A DNA stretch of 64,000 nucleotides, taken from the NCBI GenBank assembly GCA_019638935.1, contig JAHBSW010000004.1:1-64000 (forward strand), in the 5' to 3' direction. The DNA comes from Cryobacterium sp. (lineage in GTDB: Bacteria > Actinomycetota > Actinomycetes > Actinomycetales > Microbacteriaceae). A program made the position numbers and the translations under genes. Numbering within the stretch: position 1 is the stretch's first letter; every line of letters begins with the position of its first letter. Under the pieces are notes generated by a model, which did no database searches, had not been told where the DNA came from, and worked only from the letters and a program-made list of their open reading frames with translations. Shown here piece by piece: positions 19,626-31,972 of the stretch.

Positions 19626-19919
19626 ATGGCAACCGACTACGACGCGCCGCGCAAGACCGACGAAGACAATGAGTCGCTCGAGGCGCTGAAGGAACGAGTC
19701 CCAGACAAGCTCTCGGGAGTCGTTGACGTCGATGATGCCGACAACCCGGGTGGTTTCGAGCTTCCGGGTGCGGACTTGACCGATGTCGACCTTGACGTTG
19801 TCGTGCTGCCTCCGCAGGCCGATGAGTTCACCTGTGTGAACTGCTTTCTCGTGAAGCACCGCTCGCAGATCGACCACGAGGAGAAGCTCGGCCCGATCTG
19901 CATCGAGTGCGCGTCCTAG
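19626..19919 (+). CDS. DUF4193 family protein
   Basis: 97-aa acidic actinobacterial protein beginning MATDYDAPR, which is the family's conserved N-terminus and the reason for choosing 19626 over the ATG 6 nt upstream. A C-terminal CxxC...CxxC pair (TCVNCFLVKHRSQ, ICIEC) suggests a zinc ribbon. Function unknown; conserved next to sepH and dut in actinobacteria. Its stop overlaps the convergent DUF3093 stop by 4 nt. Confidence 0.88.
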   Translation: MATDYDAPRKTDEDNESLEALKERVPDKLSGVVDVDDADNPGGFELPGADLTDVDLDVVVLPPQADEFTCVNCFLVKHRSQIDHEEKLGPICIECAS

Positions 19920-20362
19920 GCGTGCTTCTGATCCTTCGCTAGCGCGGCGACGAGGTCGTCGGGGCGGCGTGTCGACACGAGCCAGTATGGTGTGGAGTCG
20001 TCAGGGTCGGCGATCGTCACCCTGACCACGGGATCGACCCAGCCGCGGATGACGAGCCATGCTCGCGCATCGAGACGCTGGCCGCGCTCGAGCGTGGCCT
20101 CCTGGCCTCGGAAGGCGAGGGGGTTCTCGAGATGAACTCGTTCGATACGAGCCCGCCCCGCAACGAACTCGGTTTCGGTCACCTCGATCGTGGGTGCGGC
20201 GACGACGAGTGCCAGCACGATCAGCCCGTAGAGCACGATGGCGGCACCGATTCCGACCCAGGGGTTGATGGGCAGGAACACGATGAGGCTCGCGGGGATC
20301 ACGAGCGCTGTCGAGATGTAGACCCACGGCGCTGCGTGAACCTTCTCGCGAAAATGCGTCAT
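19916..20362 (-). CDS. DUF3093 membrane protein
   Basis: 148 aa with two N-terminal transmembrane helices (about residues 14-32 and 36-57) and a soluble domain containing RGWVDPVVRVTIADPDDSTPYWLVSTRRP, diagnostic of DUF3093. Function unknown. Conserved opposite dut in actinobacteria. AGAGGT lies directly before the ATG. Confidence 0.88.
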   Translation of the reverse strand: MTHFREKVHAAPWVYISTALVIPASLIVFLPINPWVGIGAAIVLYGLIVLALVVAAPTIEVTETEFVAGRARIERVHLENPLAFRGQEATLERGQRLDARAWLVIRGWVDPVVRVTIADPDDSTPYWLVSTRRPDDLVAALAKDQKHA

Positions 20363-20453
20363 ACCTCTATTCGATCAGACTTTGCGATTCGGCTGGACAT
20401 CGCCTTTCGACGAGACACCGCGGTGATTCGCGCCGAGCTCCTGGCGACTGCAC

Positions 20454-20459
20454 TAGCCT
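20454..20459 (+). promoter_or_regulatory. Putative -10 of dut (leaderless)
   Basis: TAGCCT followed by 6 nt and GTG at 20466; no ribosome binding site is visible. Confidence 0.5.
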
Positions 20460-20465
20460 CGACTC

Positions 20466-20945
20466 GTGATCGATGAACCTGTCGTGCCCTTCATCGGCGA
20501 ATCGTCGCCCGTCTACGCGCATCCGGGTGACGCCGGTGCCGACCTGTGCTCGACCGAGACTCTCGTACTCGCTCCCGGTGAACGCGCCACGGTGGGCACC
20601 GGGCTCGCCATCGCGCTGCCCGATGGCTACGTGGCGTTCGTCGTGCCGCGCAGCGGCCTTGCGGCCAGGCACGGGATCACGATCGTCAACAGCCCGGGAA
20701 CGGTCGACTCCGGTTACCGCGGGGAGCTTCGAGTGACGCTGCTCAACACGGATGCGCGCGAGCCGTACACGGTCAATTCCGGCGACCGCATAGCCCAGGT
20801 GGTGATCATGCCCGTGTCGCGCGCACAGTTTGTCGCGGTAGAGTCACTGACCGAGAGCGAGCGGGGCAGCGCAGGGTTCGGATCGACGGGTTATCGGTCT
20901 TCGACTCCCGGTTCGTCTGATGCCTCAGACCAGTCCAGCACCTAG
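20466..20945 (+). CDS. dut: dUTP diphosphatase
   Basis: Trimeric all-beta dUTPase, 159 aa, hydrolysing dUTP to dUMP and pyrophosphate to keep uracil out of DNA. All five motifs are present: AGADL, PRSGLAARHG, NSPGTVDSGYRGE with the catalytic Asp, GDRIAQ and the C-terminal GSAGFGSTG. GTG start set by the leaderless -10. It heads a dut-DUF3710-DUF3159 run. Confidence 0.96.
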   Translation: MIDEPVVPFIGESSPVYAHPGDAGADLCSTETLVLAPGERATVGTGLAIALPDGYVAFVVPRSGLAARHGITIVNSPGTVDSGYRGELRVTLLNTDAREPYTVNSGDRIAQVVIMPVSRAQFVAVESLTESERGSAGFGSTGYRSSTPGSSDASDQSST

Positions 20946-20978
20946 AGTCTCTTCAGAATACTTTCAGGAGTGCACGCA

Positions 20979-21605
20979 GTGAATCCCAGTGACGACAGCG
21001 TCAACGCAGACGCACCCGAGCAGGCGAAGTCGGCTCCGGCGGATCGAGAGACCGCGGGCCCGCTGGACGAGAGCGAGGCGAACGCGGTTCGCCCCTATAT
21101 CGATCTCGGTGGCGTCAAGATCGTTCCCCGGGAGGGGCTGCAGGTGCGCCTCGAGGTCGAAGAGGGCAGCAAGCGTGTCGTCGCCGTCGGCCTCGACCTC
21201 GCAGGCTCGACCCTGCAGGTGCAGCCTTTCGCTGCTCCCCGTTCCGGCGGGCTGTGGCACGAGATCCGGGCTCAGATCGCGGAGCAGATCGCGAAGCAGG
21301 GCGGAACGACCTCGCTGGGCATCGGACCCTTCGGGCCGGAGTTGCTCGCGCAGATTCCCGTTGCCGCCCCGGGGCAGCCTGCTTCTACGCGTCTTGCTCG
21401 CTTCATCGGCGTCGACGGCCCCCGCTGGTTCCTTCGCGGTGTGATCGCGGGGGATGCCGCGACCAATCGTGATGCCGCCGCTGACATCGAAGACGTCTTC
21501 CGCGGTGTGGTGGTGGTTCGTGGCAACACTCCCATGCCGCCACGCGATCTCATTCCACTGCACGTGCCTCAGGGCGTTCACGCGTCGGGGGCTTCGGGAG
21601 CATGA
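20979..21605 (+). CDS. DUF3710 family protein
   Basis: 208-aa soluble actinobacterial protein of unknown function. Conserved blocks are IDLGGVKIVPREGLQVRLEVE and the C-terminal PMPPRDLIPLHVP. GTG 20979 is chosen because CAGGAG lies 8 nt upstream; the GTG at 20970 overlaps that site. It ends in an ATGA overlap with the DUF3159 gene, indicating coupling. Confidence 0.88.
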   Translation: MNPSDDSVNADAPEQAKSAPADRETAGPLDESEANAVRPYIDLGGVKIVPREGLQVRLEVEEGSKRVVAVGLDLAGSTLQVQPFAAPRSGGLWHEIRAQIAEQIAKQGGTTSLGIGPFGPELLAQIPVAAPGQPASTRLARFIGVDGPRWFLRGVIAGDAATNRDAAADIEDVFRGVVVVRGNTPMPPRDLIPLHVPQGVHASGASGA

Positions 21606-22372
21606 CGACAGAATCCGCGGCCGAACGCGACATCGACCGGGCCGTCGACACCGACGTCGAGGAGCAGTCGTTCTCCCAGGCGGTCGCCGAGGGCGTCTCC
21701 GCGGCGGCGAAGAAGGCCGGCATCGGGCAGGTCGCGCCGGGGGAGATGCCCACGGGCAAGTCGCTGTGGGGAGCGGTGGGCGGTCTTCGCGGAGTGATCG
21801 AGGCGATCGTCCCTGGCCTCGGTTTCCTCATCACCTACATGTTCACCAACGAGCTCGTGCTGTCGGTCGCGGCGCCGGTCGTGCTCTCGCTGGTGTTTGT
21901 CGGCATCCGACTGATCACCAGGCAACCGGTGACGCAGGCGCTTGCGGGCGTCTTCGGTGTGGCGTTGTCTGCGGGCCTCGCGATCTTCACCGGTCGCGCA
22001 GAGGACAACTTCGCGCTCGGCCTCATCATCAATGCGGTGTCGGTGGCCGTGCTGCTCATCAGCCTGGTGGCGCGCTGGCCCCTCGTCGGCATCATTGTCG
22101 GCTTTCTGGCCAACGAGGGGACCTCCTGGCGCGAGAACGCTGCGAAGCGCCGCATCCTCACGCTGACGACCTGGCTCTGGGTAGGTCTCTTCTCCCTGCG
22201 CCTCGCGGTGCAAGCGCCCATGTACTTCTCGAGCCAGACGGAGTGGCTGGCCGCGACCAAGCTGCTCATGGGGATACCCCTGTACGCCGGCATGTTGTGG
22301 ATCACCTGGTTGCTCGTACGATCGGTGTATGCGCGCGAGTCGAATGGGCGCGCTGAGGCCGCGGAGAACTGA
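21602..22372 (+). CDS. DUF3159 membrane protein
   Basis: 256 aa. A ~55-residue soluble N-terminus is followed by six or seven hydrophobic helices in residues 73-245. The LWGAVGGLRGVIEAIVPGLGF and GIPLYAGMLWITWLLVR blocks are typical of DUF3159. Function unknown. Overlaps the DUF3710 gene by ATGA, and the pair follow dut throughout actinobacteria. Confidence 0.88.
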   Translation: MTTESAAERDIDRAVDTDVEEQSFSQAVAEGVSAAAKKAGIGQVAPGEMPTGKSLWGAVGGLRGVIEAIVPGLGFLITYMFTNELVLSVAAPVVLSLVFVGIRLITRQPVTQALAGVFGVALSAGLAIFTGRAEDNFALGLIINAVSVAVLLISLVARWPLVGIIVGFLANEGTSWRENAAKRRILTLTTWLWVGLFSLRLAVQAPMYFSSQTEWLAATKLLMGIPLYAGMLWITWLLVRSVYARESNGRAEAAEN

Positions 22373-22397
22373 TAGTATTTATCTTGACATCAAGATA
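22373..22397. promoter_or_regulatory. acnA promoter region: TAGTAT box and 18-bp palindrome
   Basis: TATCTTGA-CA-TCAAGATA is a perfect inverted repeat at 22380-22397. TAGTAT at 22373-22378 could be a -10, which would put the transcription start inside the palindrome. This is a typical repressor arrangement. The binding protein cannot be named from the sequence. Confidence 0.55.
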
Positions 22398-22463
22398 GTT
22401 TGAGTCGGAGCGAAGGTCTCGAAAGAAGGCCTTGGCTGCAGGGTCTGAGCAAAGGGGACACCA

Positions 22464-25301
<2,838 letters not shown>

Positions 25302-25310
25302 GCTTCAGGC

Positions 25311-27260
25311 ATGAGCATTCTCGAGACCATCACGGGCCCCCGTGACCTCGATGGGCTCGGTATCGAGCAGCTGCGAGAGCTGGCACAGGAGATTCGGGAG
25401 TTCCTTGTTCGCGAGGTCTCGAAGACCGGTGGGCATCTCGGCCCCAACCTGGGGCTGGTCGAGCTCACGATCGCGATTCACCGCGTCTTCGACTCGCCGA
25501 ACGACCCCATCGTGTTCGACACCGGCCACCAGTCGTACGTGCACAAGCTGCTCACCGGACGTCAGGACTTCTCGAGGCTTCGGCAGCAGGGCGGACTCGC
25601 GGGCTACCCGCAGCGCGCTGAGTCGGTGCACGACGTCGTGGAGAGCTCGCACGCGTCGAGCTCACTGAGCTGGGCCGACGGCATCTCGCGCGCCTTCGAG
25701 ATGACGGGCCAGGACGACCGCCACGTCGTCGCGATCGTCGGCGACGGTGCGCTGACCGGCGGAATGACCTGGGAAGCACTCAACAACATCAGCGACGACA
25801 ACACGCGCAACCTTGTCATCGTGGTCAACGACAACGGCCGCTCCTACGCCCCCACCATCGGCGGGATGGCGCACTTCCTCAACCGCGTGCGCACCAAGCG
25901 CAGCTACCGTCGCCTGCACCTCTCGAGCGCGAGGTTCTTCGACCACCTCGGCTCGCCGGGTCGCGCGTTCTATCGCGGCATTCGCGGCGGCACCCATGGC
26001 TTTCTGAGTCGTTTCGCCAACAACCGCGGCCCCTACGCGAGCCTCGACATCAAGTACCTCGGCCCGATCGACGGCCACGACCCCCGTGCCCTCGAAGAGG
26101 CCCTGCATCAAGCGAAGGACTACGCGGCACCCGTCATCGTGCACGTCATCACCCAGAAGGGCAAGGGTTTCGAGCCCGCGATGCTCGACGACGCCGACCA
26201 GTTCCACGCCGTGGGGCAGATCGATCCCTCGTCCGGCGAGCCGCTCGAACGCAGCAACGGACCCTCCTGGACCGGGGTCTTCGCCGACGAGCTCGTGAAG
26301 ATCGCCGACCGCGATGAACGCGTCGTGGGGATCACCGCCGCCATGCTGCGGCCCACCGGGCTGCACGCGATGGCGCAGAAGCATCCCGACCGCGTCCTCG
26401 ACGTCGGCATCGCCGAGCAGCACGCGGTCACCTCGGCCGCGGGGCTTGCTTTCGGCGGTCTGCACCCCGTCGTCGCCGTGTATGCGACATTCCTCGGTCG
26501 AGCATTCGACCAGGTGCTCATGGACGTCGCGCTGCACAGGGCCGGCGTGACCTTCGTGCTCGACCGGGCCGGGGTCACCGGTCCCGACGGTCCGAGCCAT
26601 CACGGGCAGTGGGATCTCGCCTTCCTGCAGGTCGTTCCCGGCATCCGCATCGCCGCCCCGCGAGACGGCGCAACGCTGAGGGAGGAGCTCGCCGAGGCGA
26701 TCGCCATCGACGACGCGCCGACCGTGATCCGGTTTCCCAAGGGCGGTGTCGGCCCCGACATCCCCGCGGTCAGGCGAACCGATGACGGAGTCGATGTGCT
26801 GCGCGAGGCGCCGCACAAAGACGTGCTCATCGTCGCCGTCGGGCCGCTCGCGACACTCGCACTCGATGTCGCCGCACGACTCGCCGATCAGGGGATCGGC
26901 GCCACCGTGATCGACCCCCGATGGGTCGTGCCGACGCCGCCGAGCGTCATCGGCTTCGCCGATCAGCACCGCCTCGTCGTGTCGCTGGAGGACGGGGTTC
27001 GGGTGGGCGGCGTGGGCACACGCATCCGCCAGGACCTGCGCGCGGCGAACGTCGACACGGGCCTCACCGAGCTGGGGCTTCCCGCAGAGTTTCTCGATCA
27101 CGCCTCGCGCGAGGAGATCTTCGAACGAATCGGGCTCACGGCTCAGTCGATCGCCCGCAACGTCGTCGCCCAGGTGCTCGGTTCTCGAATCCCGGTCGCG
27201 AAGCCGCTTCCCGAGGAGCTGGAACAGCTCTCGGTGGACGGGGCTAGCGAGCGGCAGTGA
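25311..27260 (+). CDS. dxs: 1-deoxy-D-xylulose-5-phosphate synthase
   Basis: 649-aa thiamine-diphosphate enzyme, first step of the MEP isoprenoid pathway (pyruvate plus glyceraldehyde-3-phosphate). ThDP/Mg motif GDGALTGGMTWEALNN (about residues 144-159), HxxH-type HLGPNLG region near the N-terminus, transketolase motif DRAGVTGPDGPSHHG in the pyrimidine domain, and C-terminal transketolase domain are all present. The downstream APH-like gene overlaps its end on the opposite strand by 17 nt. Confidence 0.97.
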   Translation: MSILETITGPRDLDGLGIEQLRELAQEIREFLVREVSKTGGHLGPNLGLVELTIAIHRVFDSPNDPIVFDTGHQSYVHKLLTGRQDFSRLRQQGGLAGYPQRAESVHDVVESSHASSSLSWADGISRAFEMTGQDDRHVVAIVGDGALTGGMTWEALNNISDDNTRNLVIVVNDNGRSYAPTIGGMAHFLNRVRTKRSYRRLHLSSARFFDHLGSPGRAFYRGIRGGTHGFLSRFANNRGPYASLDIKYLGPIDGHDPRALEEALHQAKDYAAPVIVHVITQKGKGFEPAMLDDADQFHAVGQIDPSSGEPLERSNGPSWTGVFADELVKIADRDERVVGITAAMLRPTGLHAMAQKHPDRVLDVGIAEQHAVTSAAGLAFGGLHPVVAVYATFLGRAFDQVLMDVALHRAGVTFVLDRAGVTGPDGPSHHGQWDLAFLQVVPGIRIAAPRDGATLREELAEAIAIDDAPTVIRFPKGGVGPDIPAVRRTDDGVDVLREAPHKDVLIVAVGPLATLALDVAARLADQGIGATVIDPRWVVPTPPSVIGFADQHRLVVSLEDGVRVGGVGTRIRQDLRAANVDTGLTELGLPAEFLDHASREEIFERIGLTAQSIARNVVAQVLGSRIPVAKPLPEELEQLSVDGASERQ

Positions 27261-28440
27261 CCGCGAGCCGGACCATGGCCTCGGCCGCATCCGGTGAGGA
27301 CTGCCTCAGCGCATGACCGAGAAAGTGGGTGGCACTGATCGCTCGAGCACGCGCCGAGAAGCCCGGATCACCGTCGCGAATCCAACCGCGGCGCCACGCG
27401 TCGGCGAGCGTGCGAACGTGCTCCGCAGCATCCGCCCTGCGTGCGTCGGAGAGGTGCTGCGCCAGCACGAGCAGGTGCGCATAGAACGCGGCCGCGTCGT
27501 CGGCGGGGTCACCGAGGCCGGCGGTATCGATGTCGAGCAGGCCCGAGATGACGTGGCCAGCGGCGTTCGGCGCGTCTCGCACGAAGATCTGTCCGGCGTG
27601 CAGGTCGCCGTGAATCGTCACGAGGGCGACCTCGCTCGTGCGACCTTCCGAGAGCAGTTGACGGATGCTGTCGGCCAGCTTTCGAAAGCGACGTCGCTGT
27701 TCCGGCATCCGATCGACCAAGCGGTTCCGATACCAGTCGAGTCGGTCGACGAGCGATTCCCGCGCGGGTGAATCGATACGAGCCAGGGCGAGCCGAGCGG
27801 TCAGTTCCTGCACACGATCGAGAAAGCCCTCGTCGAGCGCCGTCACGATCCTCTGCGCCTCCACGCCGGTGAGCTCATTCAGAGCGATGAGGCCGTCTTC
27901 GCTCCAGCCGATGACACGCGGAACGTCGATTCCGGCGTGCAGCAAAGAGTTGTGGCGGCCGACGATGGCGGCGGCCTTCCCGGGCCGGACCACCTTGAGG
28001 TAGACGCGCTCGGTGCCCCCATCGACGCGGATCACCGCGCGCTTGCCGGGTCGGTACGCCAGCACGCTCAGCTGCGGTGCCGCGACATCGACACCGAGGC
28101 GCGCCAGGGCAAGGGATGCGGAGTCGCTGAACACCGTCGCCGCCAGCGCGGGGAGCGACGGATCGTGGGGATACACCCATGCCGCGATGCGGGAGTCTGT
28201 GCCGGGCTGTTGGAGCACGAGAACGTTCTCGCGGGGCTCTTCTGTCGGCGCGGTCTCGATGAAGATCGCCTGCGACTGACGCTGGCCATCCGCATCCTCG
28301 AGCTCGATCTCGAATCCCAGGAGGTTGCCGTGTCGGGCCGGCTCGGAGTGCGTGGCATGCCACCCGATCAGTGACAACCCCAACTGCCCGGCGATGACGC
28401 CGAGCAGTTCCGCGGGATTGTCGAGGTCGAGCGAGCTCAT
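27244..28440 (-). CDS. Aminoglycoside phosphotransferase-like (APH) kinase
   Basis: 398-aa protein-kinase-like fold. The catalytic loop reads TIHGDLHAGQIFV (HGDxHxxN with Gln in the last position) and the metal-binding segment ISGLLDIDTAGLGDPADD has the second Asp. The ATP-binding N-lobe is around RAVIRVDGGTERVYLKVVRPGK. The family phosphorylates diverse small molecules, often not antibiotics, and no resistance claim can be made. Orientation is convergent with dxs; its promoter would lie in the 80-bp gap before fadB's end. Confidence 0.8.
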   Translation of the reverse strand: MSSLDLDNPAELLGVIAGQLGLSLIGWHATHSEPARHGNLLGFEIELEDADGQRQSQAIFIETAPTEEPRENVLVLQQPGTDSRIAAWVYPHDPSLPALAATVFSDSASLALARLGVDVAAPQLSVLAYRPGKRAVIRVDGGTERVYLKVVRPGKAAAIVGRHNSLLHAGIDVPRVIGWSEDGLIALNELTGVEAQRIVTALDEGFLDRVQELTARLALARIDSPARESLVDRLDWYRNRLVDRMPEQRRRFRKLADSIRQLLSEGRTSEVALVTIHGDLHAGQIFVRDAPNAAGHVISGLLDIDTAGLGDPADDAAAFYAHLLVLAQHLSDARRADAAEHVRTLADAWRRGWIRDGDPGFSARARAISATHFLGHALRQSSPDAAEAMVRLAVTAAR

Positions 28441-28520
28441 GCACTCAGCATGCCGGGTGCACGCGGGTTCGACCTAGTTACTAAACCTCGTGTTCCGGAA
28501 CTGCGCTGTTGCTCGCGGTG

Positions 28521-30668
28521 CTAGGCAACGCCCCGCACGGGCGGGTGGTGGAACGTGTCGCCGAAGACCCGCTCCGACGCGCCGACACGGTCGAGGTACG
28601 GGGTGGCACCGCCCATGTGGAACGGCCACCCCGCGCCCATGATCATGCACAGGTCGATATCCTCGGGCGTTGCGACGACGCCCTCGTCGAGCATCCGCTT
28701 GATCTCGTCGGCGAGGCCGTCCTGCACGCGAAGGGTGAGTTCCTCGGCCGTCATGGGCGTGGTGCCGCCGGAGACGATCTCCAGTGCCTTCTTGTCCCAG
28801 CCCTTGACCTTGCCCTTGGCGTCGCGATCGAGAATCTTTCCGTGCTCCGCGAGCCTGTGCAGATTGGTGCTCTCGAAGAAGCGATCCGGGAACGCCTTGT
28901 GATGGGTGTCCAGCACGTGTGCGCCGACCTTGAGGCCGACGAGCTCGAGCAGGTCGAACGGCCCCATGGGCAGGCCGAGCGGCTTGGTCGCCTCGTTGAC
29001 GGTGTCGAAGGATGTGCCCGTATCGACCGCGTGCATCGCTTCACCGAGCAGCTTGGCGAGGATGCGGTTGACGACGAAGCCGGGGGTGTTCTTCGTGATG
29101 ACGGCCGTCTTGTAGAGGGTCGCCGCGACGCTCATCGCGGTGGCGAGGGTCTCATCATCCGTCTTTGCCGCCCTGACGACCTCGACGAGCGGCATGACCG
29201 CGACGGGGTTGAAGAAGTGGAAGCCGACGAGGCGCTCCGGATGCGTGAGCTTGGCCCCGATCTCGTCCACGGAAAGGGACGAGGTGTTCGTGGCGAGCAC
29301 GGCCGTGTCGGAGACGTGCTGCTCGATCTCGGCGAAGACGTTCTGCTTGATCTCGAGCTCCTCGAAGACGGCCTCGATGACCCAGTCGCAGTCGGCGAAG
29401 TCGGTCTTGTCGGTGGTTCCGCTGACGAGTGCGCCCAGGCGATTGTGCTCGTCAGAGCTCAGACGACCCTTGCTGTGAAGCTCGGCGAGTTCACCGCGGA
29501 TGTAGTCGAGACCCTTGTCGACGCGCGCCTGGTCGAGGTCGGTGATGACGACCGGCACCTTGTGCCGCCGCAGGAAGAGCAGCGCGAACTGGCTCGCCAT
29601 GAGTCCGGCGCCGATGACACCGATCTTCGTGACGGGCCTCGCGAGCTTCTTGTCGGGGGCACCCGTGGGCTTCTTGGCGTGCTTGTTGACGAGGTTGAAG
29701 GCGTAGATGCTCGCCTGGAACTGGTCACCGGAGATGAGCTCGGCGAGGGCCTCGTCCTCGGCGGCGAAACCCGTCTTCTTGTCGGTGTTCTTGGCTGCGG
29801 CGAGCAGATCGAGTGCGAGGTACGGAGCACGCGGAACGGTGCCGATCTTGCTCTCGAGCGACTTGCGCGCGATCCCCACGGCGATGTCCCACTTGACCGC
29901 CCGCTCGATCTTGCCGGGCGCATTGGCCCGCTTGACCTTGGTCTTGCCTGAGAGCACGGAGTCTGCCCAGCGGATCGAATCCTCGAGAAAGTTCGCGGGC
30001 TCGAACAGCGCGTCGGCGATGCCGAGCTCGAGGGCGTCTTTCGCCTTGAGGGTGCGGTTGTTCTTGAGCGGGTTCTCGATGACGACGCGAAGCGCGTTCT
30101 CGATTCCGATGAGGTTCGGCAGCAGCCAGGCGCCGCCCCAGCCCGGGATGAGCCCCAGGAAGACCTCGGGCAGCGCGAGAGCGGGTGCCGAGGCGTCCAC
30201 GGTGCGGTAGTCGGCGTTGAGTGCGATCTCGAGCCCACCGCCGAGTGCGAGGCCGTTGATGAACACGAACGAGGGCACGCCGAGGTCGCCGAGCATCCCG
30301 AGCGAGGCGTGACCCTGCTGACCCAGCAGCTTGGCGACCTTCTTGCTCGGGATGTCCGACACGCGAGAGAGGTCGGCACCAGCCGCCAGGAAGTAGGGCT
30401 TGCCCGTGACGGCGACGGCGTGGATCTCGCCGGCTGCCGCGCGAGCCTTTAGCGCGGTGAGCGTGTCGGCGAACTCCTGCAGTGTGCCGGGTCCGAGCGT
30501 GTTCGGGCGGGTGTGATCGCGGCCGTTGTCGAGTGTGACGAGGGCGAGCGTCTTGCCCTTGCTCAGCGGAATGTCGCGCACGTAGGAGCGCGTGATGACC
30601 TCGTCGGAGACGAGCTCGGCGAGTTCCTGAAACGGGTTCGTGCCGGTTGTTTTCGGGGTGCTGGTCAC
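28521..30668 (-). CDS. fadB: Fatty acid oxidation alpha subunit: enoyl-CoA hydratase / 3-hydroxyacyl-CoA dehydrogenase
   Basis: 715-aa bifunctional beta-oxidation enzyme. The N-terminal crotonase domain (about residues 30-250) has GLALGGGLEIALNADYRT and the catalytic Glu region PEVFLGLIPGWGG. The NAD-binding domain starts near residue 345 with GVIGAGLMASQFALLFLRR, and the dehydrogenase signature NTSSLSVDEIGAKLTHPERL is followed by the catalytic His in GFHFFNPV. A duplicated C-terminal dehydrogenase domain ends the protein. GTG start 9 nt after the fadA stop, so the two form an operon and probably a complex. Confidence 0.94.
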   Translation of the reverse strand: MTSTPKTTGTNPFQELAELVSDEVITRSYVRDIPLSKGKTLALVTLDNGRDHTRPNTLGPGTLQEFADTLTALKARAAAGEIHAVAVTGKPYFLAAGADLSRVSDIPSKKVAKLLGQQGHASLGMLGDLGVPSFVFINGLALGGGLEIALNADYRTVDASAPALALPEVFLGLIPGWGGAWLLPNLIGIENALRVVIENPLKNNRTLKAKDALELGIADALFEPANFLEDSIRWADSVLSGKTKVKRANAPGKIERAVKWDIAVGIARKSLESKIGTVPRAPYLALDLLAAAKNTDKKTGFAAEDEALAELISGDQFQASIYAFNLVNKHAKKPTGAPDKKLARPVTKIGVIGAGLMASQFALLFLRRHKVPVVITDLDQARVDKGLDYIRGELAELHSKGRLSSDEHNRLGALVSGTTDKTDFADCDWVIEAVFEELEIKQNVFAEIEQHVSDTAVLATNTSSLSVDEIGAKLTHPERLVGFHFFNPVAVMPLVEVVRAAKTDDETLATAMSVAATLYKTAVITKNTPGFVVNRILAKLLGEAMHAVDTGTSFDTVNEATKPLGLPMGPFDLLELVGLKVGAHVLDTHHKAFPDRFFESTNLHRLAEHGKILDRDAKGKVKGWDKKALEIVSGGTTPMTAEELTLRVQDGLADEIKRMLDEGVVATPEDIDLCMIMGAGWPFHMGGATPYLDRVGASERVFGDTFHHPPVRGVA

Positions 30669-30677
30669 GGTGCGGTG

Positions 30678-31874
30678 CTACTTTCTTCCGTCGTAGTGCG
30701 GGTTCTCCCAGATGACGCTGCCGCCCTGACCGAGGCCGACGCACATCGCGGTGAGGCCGTAGCGAACGTCGGGGCGCTCCTCGAACTGGCGAGCGAGCTG
30801 GATCATGAGGCGCACGCCGGATGAGGCGAGCGGGTGTCCGACCGCGATGGCACCGCCCCAGGGGTTCACGCGAGCGTCGTCGTCGGCGATACCGAAGTGG
30901 TCGAGAAACGAGAGCACCTGCACGGCGAAGGCCTCATTGAGCTCGAAGAGGCCGATGTCATCGATCGACAGGCCGGCTTTCCGCAGTGCCTTCTCGGTCG
31001 AGGGGATCGGGCCGATGCCCATGATCTCGGGCTCGACGCCCGCGAAACCGAAGCTCACGAGCCTCATCTTCGTGCTGAGTCCGAGCTCCTTCGCGGCCGC
31101 TTCACTCGCCAGCAGGCTCACGGTCGCACCGTCGTTGAGGCCCGACGAGTTTCCCGCGGTCACGCGACCGTGCGGGCGGAACGGGGTCTTGAGACCCGCG
31201 AGTCCCTCCATCGTCGTCTCGGGGCGCGGTGCCTCGTCACGATCGGCGAGTCCCCAGCCCTCGTCGGTGCGGATCGCCACCGGGATGAGGTCGGGCTGGA
31301 TCTTGTTCGCCTCATAGGCTGCGGCGAGCTTGTGCTGACTGCCCATGGCGAAGCGGTCGGCGCGCTCCTTGGTGAGGTGCGGCATCCGGTCGTGGATGCG
31401 CTCTGCTGTCGCACCCATGTTGAGGGCATCCGTGCTCACGAGCTTCTCGGCGAGGAAGCGAGGATTCGGATCGACGCCCGACCCCATGGGGTGGCGGCCC
31501 ATGTGCTCTACGCCGCCCGCGATGGCGACGTCGTAGGCACCGAAGGCAATGCCGCCGGCGAGGGTGGTGACGGAGGTCATCGCGCCCGCGCACATGCGGT
31601 CGATGGCGAAGCCAGGCACCGAGAGAGGCAGCCCCGCGAGCAGTGCCGTGGTGCGACCGAGCGTCAGTCCCTGGTCGCCCTGCTGAGTCGTTGCCGCGAT
31701 CGCGACATCGTCGACACGGTCCTTCGGCAGGTTCGGGTTGCGTTCGAGCAAGCCGATCATCGCCTTGACGACGAGGTCGTCGGCGCGCGTGTTCCAGTAC
31801 ATCCCCTTTTCGCCCGCACGTCCGAATGGAGTTCGCACCCCATCGACGAAGACGACTTCAGCCTTCTCGGCCAC
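30678..31874 (-). CDS. fadA: Acetyl-CoA C-acyltransferase (3-ketoacyl-CoA thiolase)
   Basis: 398-aa thiolase for the last step of beta-oxidation. The nucleophilic Cys is in DRMCAGAMTSV, the His motif in NEAFAVQVLSF and GGAIAVGHPLASSG, and the second Cys in AMCVGLGQGGSVIWEN. The GTG at 31874 is preferred over TTG 31886 because GGAGG sits 4 nt upstream. It precedes fadB by 9 nt. The 98-bp gap behind rnd has a weak -35/-10-like pair but nothing convincing. Confidence 0.95.
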   Translation of the reverse strand: MAEKAEVVFVDGVRTPFGRAGEKGMYWNTRADDLVVKAMIGLLERNPNLPKDRVDDVAIAATTQQGDQGLTLGRTTALLAGLPLSVPGFAIDRMCAGAMTSVTTLAGGIAFGAYDVAIAGGVEHMGRHPMGSGVDPNPRFLAEKLVSTDALNMGATAERIHDRMPHLTKERADRFAMGSQHKLAAAYEANKIQPDLIPVAIRTDEGWGLADRDEAPRPETTMEGLAGLKTPFRPHGRVTAGNSSGLNDGATVSLLASEAAAKELGLSTKMRLVSFGFAGVEPEIMGIGPIPSTEKALRKAGLSIDDIGLFELNEAFAVQVLSFLDHFGIADDDARVNPWGGAIAVGHPLASSGVRLMIQLARQFEERPDVRYGLTAMCVGLGQGGSVIWENPHYDGRK

Positions 31875-31972
31875 AGTTCCTCCCAAGCCCAGCGACAGCG
31901 TTTCTCATGACCAGCGGATCTGTCTCGATGCTAGTTGGCACCGATTGGCCTCAAGAATCCTTAGGACGATAT

